A stretch of DNA of 64,000 nucleotides from Jiella avicenniae (GCF_021390325.1 NZ_JAJUWU010000026.1:1-64000), one strand, 5' to 3'; numbered from the stretch's first letter, positions 33,278 to 42,939 are shown. The notes: a model not told the origin generated them from the letters alone. Numbers and translations are program-made.

Positions 33278-36039
33278 TCGCCTTGCTGCATGACGAGACG
33301 CGCGGCGGCGATGATCGGTCTCCCGATGCCATGGCCGAGCCTCGCTGGCACGCCCTCGACGTTCCGGCCGCCGCTGCGCGGCTTCGAACCTCGTCCGCCG
33401 GCCTCTCGAACGACGAGGCGGCGCGCCGCCTGGCGCATGATGGCCCGAACGCTCTGCCGCAGCCGCCGGCCCGCTCGATCGCGGCGATCGTCCTGTCGCA
33501 GTTGCAGAGCCCGCTGATCTATCTCCTGCTCGCGGCGGCGGCGGTCTCATTCCTCCTCGGCGAATATGACGATGCCGGCTTCATCTTCCTGGTGCTCACG
33601 ATCAACACCGCCGTCGGCGCCACCCAGGAATGGCGGGCGGAGGCGAACACCGCGGCTCTGCGCTCGGCGATCGCCACCGTCGCGCGGGTTCTGAGGAACG
33701 GCGCGGTCAAGCGCCTGGACTCCCGGCAGCTCGTCCCGGGCGACGTGGTGCTTCTGGAGGGCGGCGACCGCATCCCGGCCGATCTGCGCATCCTCGAAGC
33801 CAACGAGGTCCAGGCCGACGAATCCTCGCTCACCGGCGAGTCGCTTCCCGTCGACAAGGCCGCAGGCGAGGCCCTGCCGGCGGACACGCCGCTCGCCGAG
33901 CGGCTGACCATGCTCCACGCCGGCTCCACCCTCCAGCGCGGGCGGGCAAGGGCGCTCGTCGTGGCGACCGGTAGCCGCACCGAACTCGGCGCCATTGCCG
34001 GCGCGCTCCGGGTGCCCGCGGCAAAGCCGCCACTGACGCGCCGGCTCGACCGGTTCGCCCGCATGCTCGGCTTCGTCTCGCTGGCGCTCGTCGCGGCCGT
34101 GATTGCGCTACAGCCCGGCCTCGGCCATACGCTTTCGGAGACGATCTTCGTCGCGATCGCGCTGGCCGTCGCGATCATCCCGGAGGGGCTGCCGGTCGCG
34201 GTCACGATCGCGCTTTCGATCGCCACCCGCCGCATGGCCCTGCGCAACGTCATCGTCCGGCATCTGCCGGCGGTCGAGGGGCTCGGCGCCTGCACCGTCG
34301 TCGCGACCGACAAGACCGGGACGTTGACCATGAACCAGCTGACCGCCAAGCGGCTCTGGCTGCCGCAACATGGCTTCGTCGACGTCGACGGCGCCGGCTT
34401 CGAGACCAGGGCGCGCCTGCATCAGGACGGTGTGACCCTGAGCGAGACCGCGCATGGCGCCGCCCGCGCTCTCGCGCGCTCGGCGGCCCTGTGCAACGAC
34501 GCCGATTTCGACCCCGAGGGCGGCGCCGAGGGACGGAGCGGCGATGCCGTCGACCTCGCCTTCCTGGTGCTGGCGGTCAAGACCGGGCTGGATACCGGCC
34601 TCCTGCGCAAGACTGCGCGGCGGATCGCCGATCGGCCCTTCTCGGCCGAGCGCAAATATGCCGCCAGCCTGCACGACCATGGCGACGGCCACGTCCTCCA
34701 CATCAAGGGATCGGCGGAAGTCGTGCTGCCGCTCTGCGAAGGCGTCGACGGCGACCATGTGCTCCGGCTCGCCGACGAGATGGCAAGCCATGGCTACCGG
34801 GTCCTTGCCGTCGCGGCCAGGATCGTCGACCGGACGGACGACCGGGGGGTGCGCCCGGACCTGGACGGCGATCTCGACAGGCTGACGCTGCTCGGCCTCG
34901 TCGGCTTCATCGATCCGCTGCGGCCGGAGGCCAAGCAGGCGGTCGCCGATTGCCGCCGGGCGGGCGTTTCGGTGAAGATGATCACCGGCGATCATGCCGC
35001 GACGGCCCTTGCCATCGCCCGCGAACTCGGCATCGCCGACAGGCCGGAGGAGGTGGTGACCGGCCGCGAGGTTGCGGCCGCCGAAAGCGGGAGCGGCGCG
35101 AGGATCGCGACGGCGAGCGTCTTCGCCCGCGTCGAGCCGGCCCACAAGGTCAGGATCGTCGAGGCGCTGAAGCAGGCGGGCCACGTGGTCGCTATGACCG
35201 GCGACGGCGTCAACGACGCGCCGGCGCTCCACCGCGCCGATCTCGGCGTCGCCATGGGCCGCGATGGCACGGACGCCGCCCGCGACGCCGCCGATCTGGT
35301 GCTTGCCGACGACAATTTCGCCTCCATCGTCGCCGGCATCGAGGAGGGGCGGGCAGCCTATGCGAACATCCGCAAGGTGATCTATCTCCTGATCGCGACG
35401 GGAACGGCGGAGGCGCTGATCTTCCTCCTGGCACTCGCCGCCGGGCTGCCGATTCCGCTGACGGCGGTGCAGCTTCTCTGGCTGAACCTCGTGACGAACG
35501 GCGTGCAGGATGTCGCGCTCGCCGCGGAAGGGTCGGAGAAGGGCCTTCTCGACAAGCCGCCGCGCCCGCCGAAGGAACCCGTCTTCGACCGGCTGATGAT
35601 CCGCGAGACGCTTCTTTCCGGCGCCACCATGGGTCTCGTCTGCACCGCCGCCTTCGCCTGGATGATCGGCCAGGGCTTGAGCGAAGCGGCCGCGCGCAAC
35701 ACGCTTTTGTTCCTGATGGTCGCCTTCATGAACGTCCACGTCTTCAACTGCCGCTCCGAGACGCAGTCGACCTTCCGCATCCCGCTCTCGGCCAACTGGC
35801 CGCTGATCGCGGCGGTCGCCGGCGCCCAGGCCGTCCATGTCGGTGCGGCCTTCACGCCGGGCCTTCGCGACGTCCTGGGGCTTGCGCCACTGCCCTTGAG
35901 CGAATGGCTCCTCCTCGTGCCGCTCGCCTTGACCGTGCTGGCGACGGTGGAGATCGACAAGTGGATCCGGAGGGCGACGAAATCCGCAGCCCGTTCGAAC
36001 GCGGCGGGCGGCACGCCCGGCGACGGCGGGAGGCTTTGA
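33274..36039 (+). CDS. P2-type cation-transporting ATPase
   Basis: A 921-residue inner-membrane cation pump. Features in order: N-terminal cation-ATPase domain (HALDVPAAAARLRTSSAGLS), helices 1-2, actuator TGES (187-190), helix 4 IPEGLPVAV (about 302), phosphorylated Asp346 in DKTGTLT, GDGVNDAP hinge near 645, and six C-terminal helices. Helix 4 PEGLP matches Ca2+/Na+-type pumps. Helix 6 reads NLVTNGVQDVALA, with Asn where Ca2+-ATPases have the ligand Asp (NLVTDG), so the ion may not be calcium. The gene belongs to the FNR-box-associated block. The gene converges on the alcohol dehydrogenase gene after a 21-bp gap. Confidence 0.88.
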   Translation: MIALLHDETRGGDDRSPDAMAEPRWHALDVPAAAARLRTSSAGLSNDEAARRLAHDGPNALPQPPARSIAAIVLSQLQSPLIYLLLAAAAVSFLLGEYDDAGFIFLVLTINTAVGATQEWRAEANTAALRSAIATVARVLRNGAVKRLDSRQLVPGDVVLLEGGDRIPADLRILEANEVQADESSLTGESLPVDKAAGEALPADTPLAERLTMLHAGSTLQRGRARALVVATGSRTELGAIAGALRVPAAKPPLTRRLDRFARMLGFVSLALVAAVIALQPGLGHTLSETIFVAIALAVAIIPEGLPVAVTIALSIATRRMALRNVIVRHLPAVEGLGACTVVATDKTGTLTMNQLTAKRLWLPQHGFVDVDGAGFETRARLHQDGVTLSETAHGAARALARSAALCNDADFDPEGGAEGRSGDAVDLAFLVLAVKTGLDTGLLRKTARRIADRPFSAERKYAASLHDHGDGHVLHIKGSAEVVLPLCEGVDGDHVLRLADEMASHGYRVLAVAARIVDRTDDRGVRPDLDGDLDRLTLLGLVGFIDPLRPEAKQAVADCRRAGVSVKMITGDHAATALAIARELGIADRPEEVVTGREVAAAESGSGARIATASVFARVEPAHKVRIVEALKQAGHVVAMTGDGVNDAPALHRADLGVAMGRDGTDAARDAADLVLADDNFASIVAGIEEGRAAYANIRKVIYLLIATGTAEALIFLLALAAGLPIPLTAVQLLWLNLVTNGVQDVALAAEGSEKGLLDKPPRPPKEPVFDRLMIRETLLSGATMGLVCTAAFAWMIGQGLSEAAARNTLLFLMVAFMNVHVFNCRSETQSTFRIPLSANWPLIAAVAGAQAVHVGAAFTPGLRDVLGLAPLPLSEWLLLVPLALTVLATVEIDKWIRRATKSAARSNAAGGTPGDGGRL

Positions 36040-36060
36040 GGCTCGCGCGCCGCCTCGGGC

Positions 36061-37044
36061 TCAGGGAACGATGACGGCGGCCCCCTGAAACCGTCCGGCG
36101 CGCAGGTCGGCGAGCGCCTCGTTGGCGGCGTCGAGCGGGTAGACGGTGGTCGTCGTCCTGATGCCGGCCTTCGGCGCGATCGCGAGAAACTCCCGCGCAT
36201 CGGCGCGGGTGAGATTGGCGACCGAGACGATCGAGCGCTCTTCCCAGAGATCGCGATAGGCAAATTGCGGGACGTCGCTCATGTGGATGCCGCCGCAGAC
36301 GACGCGTCCGCCCTTGCGCACGGCCTTCAGCGCCGCCGGCACCAGGGCGCCCACCGGCGCGAACAGGATCGCGGCGTCGAGCGGTTCGGGCGGCATCTCG
36401 TCCGATCCGCCGGCCCAGACGCAGCCGAGCGAGAGGGCGTGGCGCTGCGCGGCTTCGTCGCCGGCGCGCGTGAAGGCGTAGACCTTTCGGCCCTGCCATC
36501 GGCAGACCTGGGCGATGATGTGGGCCGCCGCACCGAAGCCGTAGAGGCCGATCCGCCTGGCATCGCCCGCCATCTTCAGCGAACGCCAGCCGATCAGTCC
36601 GGCGCACAGTAGCGGTGCGGCGGCCACCGGATCGTCGAAGCCGGGCATCGCAAAGGCGAAGCTTGCCTCCGCCACGATATGGGTCGCAAATCCGCCGTCG
36701 CGCGTATAGCCGGTGAAGAGCGGCCGGTCGCAGAGGTTCTCGTGGTCCTCCAGGCAATAGCGACAGGTTCCGCAGGTGTGGCCGAGCCAGGGAACGCCGA
36801 CGCGGCGGCCGATCTCCTGCTCCGTGACGCCGTCCCCCAGCGCTTCGACGATGCCGACGATCTCGTGACCGGGAACGATCGGCAGCTTGGGGTGAGAGAG
36901 GTCGCCGTCGACGACGTGAAGATCAGTGCGGCAGACGGCACAGGCCTCGATGCGGATGAGGATTTCGCCGGGACCGGGTTCCGGGACCGGGCGCTCCTCC
37001 AAGCGCAGCGGCTGGCCGATCGCGTGAAGCACCATGGCGCGCAT
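36061..37044 (-). CDS. Zinc-dependent alcohol dehydrogenase
   Basis: A 327-residue medium-chain dehydrogenase. Catalytic zinc ligands are in ACAVCRTDLH (Cys38) and GHEIVG (His60). The structural zinc site is the four-Cys loop CGTCRYCLEDHENLC (Cys91, 94, 97, 105). The nucleotide fold has GLYGFGAAAHIIAQ where most have GxGGLGH. It groups with AdhP-like enzymes that lack the last 10-15 residues of ADH. The start ATG at 37044 has GAGG upstream on the reverse strand; a GTG 12 nt earlier is an alternative. A perfect anaerobox 87 nt upstream suggests fermentative or redox-balancing use at low oxygen. Confidence 0.87.
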   Translation of the reverse strand: MRAMVLHAIGQPLRLEERPVPEPGPGEILIRIEACAVCRTDLHVVDGDLSHPKLPIVPGHEIVGIVEALGDGVTEQEIGRRVGVPWLGHTCGTCRYCLEDHENLCDRPLFTGYTRDGGFATHIVAEASFAFAMPGFDDPVAAAPLLCAGLIGWRSLKMAGDARRIGLYGFGAAAHIIAQVCRWQGRKVYAFTRAGDEAAQRHALSLGCVWAGGSDEMPPEPLDAAILFAPVGALVPAALKAVRKGGRVVCGGIHMSDVPQFAYRDLWEERSIVSVANLTRADAREFLAIAPKAGIRTTTTVYPLDAANEALADLRAGRFQGAAVIVP

Positions 37045-37102
37045 GTTCGACCTCACAGGGTTCCGTTTGCCCGGCGATTGTCCGGCGGCGACGTCGACCG
37101 TC

Positions 37103-37144
37103 AGAGTATTTGCAGACCGGCCCGGGCGATTTGATCGCGATCAA
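37103..37144 (-). promoter_or_regulatory. Perfect FNR/FixK anaerobox upstream of the alcohol dehydrogenase
   Basis: TTTGATCGCGATCAAA (37130-37145) is a perfect 16-bp palindrome containing TTGAT-N4-ATCAA (37131-37144). On the reverse strand a weak -10 (TACTCT, 37103-37108) lies 22 nt away, as in class II FNR promoters. The rest of 37045-37441 contains no gene but a second box at 37356. Confidence 0.7.
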
Positions 37145-37355
37145 AGTCCCGGCTGCCGAACGGGCGCTCCATGCGGGCGTCGAGGCGCTTCGGCGGGCAT
37201 GTCCGCCCGCGGCGCCATCGAGGGCTCGACGCCACCCACCGACACGGATCCGCGACGACCATCCGGACGTCGCAGCCCGCACCGGTGCCCGCGGCTTGGC
37301 AGGCGTCCGCGCTCTGCCGGCGCTTCTTGGAAATTCGGTGCCTGCGACGAAGGGT

Positions 37356-37369
37356 TTGATCTGGCGCAA
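37356..37369 (+). promoter_or_regulatory. FNR/FixK-type box upstream of the host-attachment-family gene
   Basis: TTGATCTGGCGCAA fits TTG(A/C)-N6-(T/G)CAA and lies 73 nt before the ATG at 37442. No convincing -10 was found at the ideal distance. Confidence 0.5.
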
Positions 37370-37441
37370 GGTGCAAGCGCAGGGGATCATGGTCTGCTGC
37401 CTGGCAGAGGCGGATCGTTCCGCCGAGGCGGAGTAGCAAGA

Positions 37442-37846
37442 ATGATCCTTCCGAACGGTACGATCGTCGCCGTCGCCGACGGCACGAGCCTGACACTCTT
37501 CCGCAATCGTGCGGCGGAGCCCCAGATCGATCTGGTCGCCTATGACGACCCGGACATCGCTTCGAAGAATCCGGGATCGGGAGGGCGCCATCGCCAGAGT
37601 TCGGCCAATCCGGATTCCGATCGCGGGGCGGAAGACGGCTTTGCGGCGGGCGCCGCCGACTATCTCAATCACATGGCGATCGAAGGGGCCCTCGATCATC
37701 TGTTCCTCATCGCCGACCCCCGCACGCTCGGGGAACTGCGCAGACACTTCCACCCGAAACTTCGGTCCAAGGTCGTCGGCGAGTTGCACAAGGACCTCGT
37801 CGCCCATCCGGTCGAAGACGTCGTGAAGGCAATTCTTCACGCCTGA
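37442..37846 (+). CDS. Host attachment family protein (baeRF-like)
   Basis: A 134-residue protein of the family named 'required for attachment to host cells' in Agrobacterium. Visible features are the start MILPNGTIVAVADGTSLTLF, the central DYLNHMAIEGALDHLFLIAD and LGELRRHFHPKLRSKVVGEL, followed by KDLVAHPVEDV near the end. These residues resemble eRF1-like baeRF domains. The biochemical role is not established, and in many alphaproteobacteria the gene travels with low-oxygen stress genes, as here. A GGAG site lies 8 nt before ATG. Confidence 0.8.
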   Translation: MILPNGTIVAVADGTSLTLFRNRAAEPQIDLVAYDDPDIASKNPGSGGRHRQSSANPDSDRGAEDGFAAGAADYLNHMAIEGALDHLFLIADPRTLGELRRHFHPKLRSKVVGELHKDLVAHPVEDVVKAILHA

Positions 37847-37891
37847 GCGGACGTACGCCTCCACTCGCGGCGAACAACATGGACAGGGCCA

Positions 37892-38203
37892 ATGCACCGA
37901 CTTGGTTTCGCGTTGATCGTCAGCTCCCTGGCATTGGGTGTCGCGCATGCCCAGCCGAAGGGGGATCCCGCGGCGGGCAAGCGCATCGCCGAGCGCTGGT
38001 GCGCCGGTTGCCACATCGTTTCGCCGCAGCAGCGGACCGGCAGCGCGGACGTCCTGACATTCGAGGCCATCGCCGAGAAAAGCGGCGGCGACCGCGATTC
38101 TCTGGCGTCCTTTCTCACCGATCCCCACCCGGTCATGGCCGATATCGGCCTGACGCGCCGCGAGGTCGGCGATCTCGTCGCCTATATCGACAGCCTCCGC
38201 TGA
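37892..38203 (+). CDS. Small periplasmic c-type cytochrome
   Basis: A 103-residue monohaem cytochrome. The signal peptide is residues 1-20 (LGFALIVSSLALGVAHAQ). The haem site is CAGCH (37-41) and the likely axial Met is Met82 (HPVMADIGLT). The end LVAYIDSLR is typical of class I cytochromes. It starts 45 nt after the host-attachment gene, so it may be in the same transcript and under the same FNR-type site. Probable periplasmic electron carrier; partner unknown. Confidence 0.85.
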   Translation: MHRLGFALIVSSLALGVAHAQPKGDPAAGKRIAERWCAGCHIVSPQQRTGSADVLTFEAIAEKSGGDRDSLASFLTDPHPVMADIGLTRREVGDLVAYIDSLR

Positions 38204-38274
38204 CCGGCCGGTCGTGCGCTGGCACGACGACCGAGACGTCGGCGTCCGAATCCCACCTCGGCCGGAGTTCGAAT

Positions 38275-38308
38275 GGCCCCCGGCCGAAGCGCACTTCGGT
38301 CGGGGGTC
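38275..38308. terminator. Strong hairpin between convergent cytochrome and usp genes
   Basis: A 15-bp stem (GGCCCCCGGCCGAAG with CTTCGGTCGGGGGTC, two G-U pairs) and a 4-nt loop lie in the 115-bp gap between two gene ends. No T-run follows, so it is a terminator-like structure usable from both sides and not a textbook intrinsic terminator. Confidence 0.5.
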
Positions 38309-38318
38309 ACGCTCTCGA

Positions 38319-39152
38319 TCAGCGCGCCAGAAGCAGCGGGATCGGAGGGTTCTCGATCATCGAGCGGGTGACGCCGCCGAAAATCCGTTCGCGCCACCGC
38401 GAATGGCCGTAGGCGCCCATGACGATCATCTCCGCCGAGACGTCGCCGGCATGCTGACGGATCACGTCGGCCACCGGCCTGCCACCGCTCGGCAGGCGGT
38501 CGACCGTCACCTTGGCGCCGTGACGGGCGAGATAGGCGGCGACCTCGGCTCCCGGCTCCGGGCCGGCCTCGGAGGTGGTCGCCTGGGGATCCACCATGAC
38601 GATCCGGACATCGTCGGCCGCGCCGAGGATTTCCGCCGCCTCGTAGACGGCGCGGGCGGACTCGGGCGTCGAGGACCAGGCGACGACGGCCGTCTTCGGT
38701 CGAAGGGTCGGGCTGGCGCCCTTGGGAAGGATCAGGAGGGGACGTCCGCTCCCGAAGAGAGCTCCGTCGAGGACCACCTCGGCGAGATAGCCGTCCGCGG
38801 CGAGTTCGGGGCCGACGAGCACGAGATCGGCATAGCGGGCCCGACGGGCGACGGCCTGTGCGATCATGGCGTGCTCGTGATGGGCGGTATCGATGTCGGC
38901 GGACAGATCGGCCCGGGCGAAGCGCGCCTCGAAGCTTTCCATGCGCTCGCTCAGCCGTCGCATCTGGTCGCGCTGCTCTTCGAGCCAGTAGTCGGCGCCC
39001 ACCGCCGCCTCGCCGACCGGCGGTGGTGGGCTGATGGCCGCAAGGAGAATGGAAAGGTGGACCCTCTCGTCTTCGCAGAGCGATTGAGCCAGGCTGACGT
39101 CGGCATCGGAATGGTCCACTCCGATGACGCCGAGGATTGTCTTGAAACGCAT
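38319..39152 (-). CDS. Tandem universal stress protein
   Basis: A 277-residue cytoplasmic protein made of two UspA domains. The second ends with the ATP-binding signature MGAYGHSRWRERIFGGVTRS, where GxxGHSRxRE(x7)GS/T is clear. The first (residues 1-140) is degenerate, with VGPELAADGYLAEVVLDGAL. Such tandem Usps are typical members of oxygen-limitation regulons. The ATG has GGAGG 7 nt upstream on the reverse strand, and a FixK-type box lies 77 nt before the start. Confidence 0.88.
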   Translation of the reverse strand: MRFKTILGVIGVDHSDADVSLAQSLCEDERVHLSILLAAISPPPPVGEAAVGADYWLEEQRDQMRRLSERMESFEARFARADLSADIDTAHHEHAMIAQAVARRARYADLVLVGPELAADGYLAEVVLDGALFGSGRPLLILPKGASPTLRPKTAVVAWSSTPESARAVYEAAEILGAADDVRIVMVDPQATTSEAGPEPGAEVAAYLARHGAKVTVDRLPSGGRPVADVIRQHAGDVSAEMIVMGAYGHSRWRERIFGGVTRSMIENPPIPLLLAR

Positions 39153-39202
39153 GGTTCGCCTCCGTTCCGCTTGCGGGCGATCCCGTCAAGCTTCGAGGCG
39201 AG

Positions 39203-39242
39203 ACTAGACCCGGTCGCGGGCAACGATGTTGCGCCAGATCAA
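39203..39242 (-). promoter_or_regulatory. FNR/FixK-type box and promoter of the universal stress protein gene
   Basis: TTGCGCCAGATCAA (39229-39242) fits TTG(A/C)-N6-(T/G)CAA. On the reverse strand a -10-like TCTAGT (39203-39208) lies 20 nt away, the same spacing as at 26050. This supports class II activation. Confidence 0.55.
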
Positions 39243-39705
39243 TTCTCGGCCGGTCTTTTGCCGATCGCTCCGGCTCGACCCCGGCATCCGACGGAGCGAA
39301 CGTTCGATCTTTTCCAATGAGCACATCGGCGGGACGGTGGAGAACGGCGTGGACATCGCCGCCGAGGCGATGGGCCGTGTGGTCCGCGAAGCGGCGCGAT
39401 CGCCGATGAAGCCATCTCCAGGGCGCGCAGATTACGATCCGGTTTACGCGACGATAAGCAATCCTTTGTTTGGCAACCTTGGGAAATCCCCGTAGCGTCA
39501 CCATGCGCGAAAGGGATGAGCGACGACATCGTCCGTTGGGACGGCAAAGCACTTGCAGGATGGGGCCATTCATCGCGCCTTCAGATTGAATTCTGTCCGA
39601 TAAAAGCTTGATTTCGCAGTATGAATGCAAACAATACAGTCAGTAATTTTTAAAGTCTGGCGGATAAACGTAGGTCCTGGGTCGATTTTACCTCTGGGTA
39701 TTTCC
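39243..39705. other. Intergenic region upstream of the chemoreceptor gene
   Basis: About 460 bp without a supportable gene. The last 130 bp are clearly richer in A/T than the surroundings (around 39565-39680) and probably hold the chemoreceptor promoter. No perfect operator was identified. Confidence 0.4.
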
Positions 39706-41634
39706 ATGCAAATCCGCCTCGCCACCCGTCTCTTGGTCTTTTCGACAGCGGTCGGGATCGCCATCGCCGTATCGGGAGCCGTCAGCTGGCTCGAATTTCG
39801 TCAGGTCTCCGTGGGCGGCCCGATCTATGGCGAGATCATCGAGTCCAAGGATCTCCTCGCCGACATTCTGCCGCCGCCCAACTATGTCATCGAAGCTTTC
39901 CTCGATGCCACTCTCGCTCATCAAGACCGGCTGGCGCCGGAGGATGCGGCGCGCAGGCTCGTGATCCTGAAAGATCAATACGGCGACCGCATCGCGCATT
40001 GGCAGACTTCCGCGATGCCGGCGAACATCAAGGGTTTCGTTCAGCAGTCGGACGCGATCGTTCAGCCGTTCTGGCGCACGATCGAGCAACGTTTCCTGCC
40101 GGCCCTGAGGCAGCAAGACGCTGCAGCGGCCGATGCCGCATACGAGGAGATCGATGAGCTCTACAGAAAACATCGCGCCGTCATCGATCAGTTGGTCGAG
40201 GCGGCCAATGCATTGAGCGCCGATCTCGAGGCTCGCTCTCGGGAGAGTGTCACCCGAGCGACGACCCTCCTTGTCGGTTCGGCCTTCCTTGCCTTCCTGA
40301 TCCTTGCCTATGGCGCCTGGTCGTTGCGCCTGCAGCTGATCCGTCCGCTCATCGCCCTGACAGGAGGTATGCGCCGGCTGGCAGACGGGCATGTCGAAGA
40401 TCAGCCGTTGTTCCATTCCCGCCGCGACGAAGTGGGCGAGATGGCTCGGGCGCTCGACGGATTTCGCGAGGCCGAACGTGCCAAGCGTGAGCTTTCCCGC
40501 CAGTCGCAAGCCCAGCAGACCGAGATTGAACAGCGCCAGAGTGCCGACAAGGTTCGCGAACGGAGCGAACGCGAGGCGCTGCAGGCGTTCGTCGCCGAGA
40601 TCGAGACGGGGTTTGCCGGTCTGTCCAACGGGGATCTCACGGTGCGCATGGCGAGGCCGGTTGCGCCCGCCTACGAACCGATCCGTCGCAAGTTCAACGA
40701 CAGTATCACCAAGCTGGAAAATGCGATCGAGCAGGTCGTCCGTGCCACCGGGCAGATCCGGGCGGGCCTTGCCGAGATCAACACCGCATCGAACGACCTC
40801 GCCCATCGCACCGAGCAGCAGGCTGCTTCCATCGAGGAAACAGTCGCTGCGCTGTCCGAAATCACGCAAGCCGTCAACCGGACTGCAGAGGGTGCCAACC
40901 GTGCCCAGACATCTGCGGTGACGGCGCGCAGCAATGCGGCAAAGGGCGGGGAGATCGTTGGCCAGGCGGTCGTGGCAATCACGAGGATCGAGAAGTCGTC
41001 AGAGGAGATCAACAGGATCATTTCGGTCATCGACGAGATTGCCTTTCAGACGAATCTCCTCGCTCTCAACGCCGGCGTGGAAGCGGCACGAGCAGGTGAG
41101 GCCGGCAAGGGGTTCACCGTCGTCGCGCAGGAGGTACGTGGTCTCGCCCAGCGCTCCGCCGAGGCTGCCAAAGAGATCAAGGGCCTGATCACGGCCTCGC
41201 GCCAGGAGGTGGAAAGCGGGGTCGAGCTCGTCACCGCCTCGGGCGAGTCGCTGCAGGAAATCATGGCGCAGGTCAGCGAAACGGCCGAGATCATCGCGCG
41301 CATCGCCGCCAGTGCCGGCGAGCAGGCCGTCAGCTTGCGCGAGGTGGCGGGCGCCGCCGATCAGATGGATAAGGTCACGCAGCAGAATGCCGCCATGGTG
41401 GAGCAGGCGACGGCCGCCAGCCGGACCCTGTCCAAAGAGACCGACCAGCTTTCCGATCTGATGGGGCAGTTCAAAACGGCTGCCGGTCCGTCGCGCCAGA
41501 CCGGACGGGTCTCCGGCGGGAGGGCGGAGAGTCCCGGCTCTTCGACGGTCGTGCAATTCAAATCGGCCGGGACGGGAGGTGCAGCGCGCATGCAGAAGCC
41601 GGTCCACGCGGACGTTGAATGGGCGGAATTCTGA
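39706..41634 (+). CDS. Methyl-accepting chemotaxis protein
   Basis: A 642-residue membrane chemoreceptor. Helix 1 is near residues 8-28, a helical periplasmic sensor domain follows (about 30-190), helix 2 is near 192-212, then HAMP ([19 protein letters not shown]) and a second HAMP-like segment, then the signalling coiled coil. The hairpin tip [20 protein letters not shown] is perfectly conserved. The C-terminus ends VEWAEF, resembling CheR/CheB-tethering pentapeptides. I chose ATG 39706 ([10 protein letters not shown]); an ATG at 39625 would add 27 residues before the first helix. The ligand is unknown; nearby phenolic acid genes make an aromatic attractant possible. Confidence 0.9.
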   Translation: MQIRLATRLLVFSTAVGIAIAVSGAVSWLEFRQVSVGGPIYGEIIESKDLLADILPPPNYVIEAFLDATLAHQDRLAPEDAARRLVILKDQYGDRIAHWQTSAMPANIKGFVQQSDAIVQPFWRTIEQRFLPALRQQDAAAADAAYEEIDELYRKHRAVIDQLVEAANALSADLEARSRESVTRATTLLVGSAFLAFLILAYGAWSLRLQLIRPLIALTGGMRRLADGHVEDQPLFHSRRDEVGEMARALDGFREAERAKRELSRQSQAQQTEIEQRQSADKVRERSEREALQAFVAEIETGFAGLSNGDLTVRMARPVAPAYEPIRRKFNDSITKLENAIEQVVRATGQIRAGLAEINTASNDLAHRTEQQAASIEETVAALSEITQAVNRTAEGANRAQTSAVTARSNAAKGGEIVGQAVVAITRIEKSSEEINRIISVIDEIAFQTNLLALNAGVEAARAGEAGKGFTVVAQEVRGLAQRSAEAAKEIKGLITASRQEVESGVELVTASGESLQEIMAQVSETAEIIARIAASAGEQAVSLREVAGAADQMDKVTQQNAAMVEQATAASRTLSKETDQLSDLMGQFKTAAGPSRQTGRVSGGRAESPGSSTVVQFKSAGTGGAARMQKPVHADVEWAEF

Positions 41635-41941
41635 GCGCCTCGGGGCACGGTAGGAAACCGGGCCCCAAACTCCAGGCCCCGTTGAGCCGTCACCCGTAGC
41701 ATCGACGACCGACAGTCGGCGGAACACGAATTGCATGCGCCGAGGAATACCGTGACGGTTTCCGCCTTGGTCAGATGATCCCGCTTCGGCGTCATCAAGC
41801 GCGCAACCGTTCTGGCTGAGGGAACTCTGCGGCGTTCGGCACCAGCCCGGCAGCCCGCTTGCAACCCCGTCACGACCGAACCGTCATTGATGCGGGGTTC
41901 GCCGGTCCCGTCCAGGGATCGGAGGAGACCTGACGTCGCGG
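41635..41941. other. Intergenic region between convergent chemoreceptor and LysR genes
   Basis: A 307-bp region. ORFs here are short or antisense to the chemoreceptor end and show no family sequence. No T-rich terminator was obvious. Confidence 0.4.
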
Positions 41942-42850
41942 TCACCAGTCCTGCGATCGGTCCTTCAGGCAGGCCGCCAGATAGTCGATCCAGGCGCGAA
42001 CCTTAGCGGTCGGCCGTCTGGTCGGATGCGTGATCGCGTGGATCGCGCCCATGTCGGCGAGCGGGCGGTCGAGCGCGATCTCCACGAGCCGTCCATTGGC
42101 GAGGGCGTTCGCAGCGATGAAGCGCGGACCGTAGACGATGCCTTGCCCGCCGATGGCGGCGGTCACCAGCGCGTCGCCGTTGTCGGCGGCGAGCGAGCCC
42201 GCGACCGGCACGCGGATTTCGCCGTCGCGGCCGAACCGCCAGACCCTGTCCGAGGCCGTATCCGACAAGGTGTAGCTCAGGCAGTCGTGGTCGCGGAGCT
42301 CGGCCACGGAACGAGGCACGCCTTTCCGACGCAGATAGTCCGGTGCGGCGCAGACCACGAGGCGAACATCGGCGAGCTTGCGGGCGAGAAGGCCGCTGTC
42401 GGCAAGCCGCCCGATCCGCACGGCCATGTCCCACCGCTCTTCCAGAAGGTCGACGGTGCGGTCGTTCAGACCCAGCTCGATCCTGACGCCCGGATGCCGC
42501 GCGGCGAAGCCCGGCATGAGGGACGCAAGATGCAGCGCGCCGAACGCGGCGGGCGCCGAGACGCGAACCAGCCCCTCGACCAGCACCGTGCGCGCCGACG
42601 CCTCGGCTTCCGCCTCGGCGAGGTCCGCCAAGAGCCGCTCGGCGCGCTCGAGAAATGCCGCGCCCGCCTCGGTCAGCGACAGCCGCCGCGTCGTGCGCCG
42701 CACGAGCGTGGTGCCGAGCCTTGCCTCGAGCGCCTCGAGATGGCGCGCGGCCATGGCGGGCGACATCCGCAGCCCACGAGCGGCCGCAGACAGGCTGCCC
42801 GTCCGTATCGCGCGCACGAACACCTCCAGTCCGGCCAGCCGATCCGCCAT
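41942..42850 (-). CDS. LysR-family transcriptional regulator
   Basis: A 302-residue LTTR. The N-terminal HTH is LEVFVRAIRTGSLSAAARGL with AMAARHLEALEARLG. The effector domain begins near residue 90 (VRVSAPAAFG...LMPGFAARHPGVRIELGLND), the subgroup that often controls adjacent reductases and dioxygenases. It is transcribed divergently from the dioxygenase operon with 89 bp between start codons, the classical LTTR arrangement. It probably activates that operon in response to an aromatic or reactive compound. Confidence 0.9.
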   Translation of the reverse strand: MADRLAGLEVFVRAIRTGSLSAAARGLRMSPAMAARHLEALEARLGTTLVRRTTRRLSLTEAGAAFLERAERLLADLAEAEAEASARTVLVEGLVRVSAPAAFGALHLASLMPGFAARHPGVRIELGLNDRTVDLLEERWDMAVRIGRLADSGLLARKLADVRLVVCAAPDYLRRKGVPRSVAELRDHDCLSYTLSDTASDRVWRFGRDGEIRVPVAGSLAADNGDALVTAAIGGQGIVYGPRFIAANALANGRLVEIALDRPLADMGAIHAITHPTRRPTAKVRAWIDYLAACLKDRSQDW

Positions 42851-42862
42851 TTCCTACTCCCA

Positions 42863-42881
42863 TGCAAAACTGTTCCTTGCA
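42863..42881. promoter_or_regulatory. Candidate LysR-type binding site
   Basis: TGCAA-N9-TTGCA is an interrupted palindrome in the divergent promoter region between the lysR-type gene and the dioxygenase operon. It has the T-N11-A framework of LTTR boxes. It is close to the regulator's own start, as expected for autoregulation. Confidence 0.45.
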
Positions 42882-42939
42882 GGGGCTGCATTATCACGGC
42901 TGACGAAGGGGTCCATATTCACGGGCAGAGGAAAAGACC

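Noticed and set aside
39590-39630. Possible FNR site near TTGATTTCGCAGTA upstream of the chemoreceptor
   Set aside because: Only the left half-site is present; the right half does not match TCAA or GCAA.
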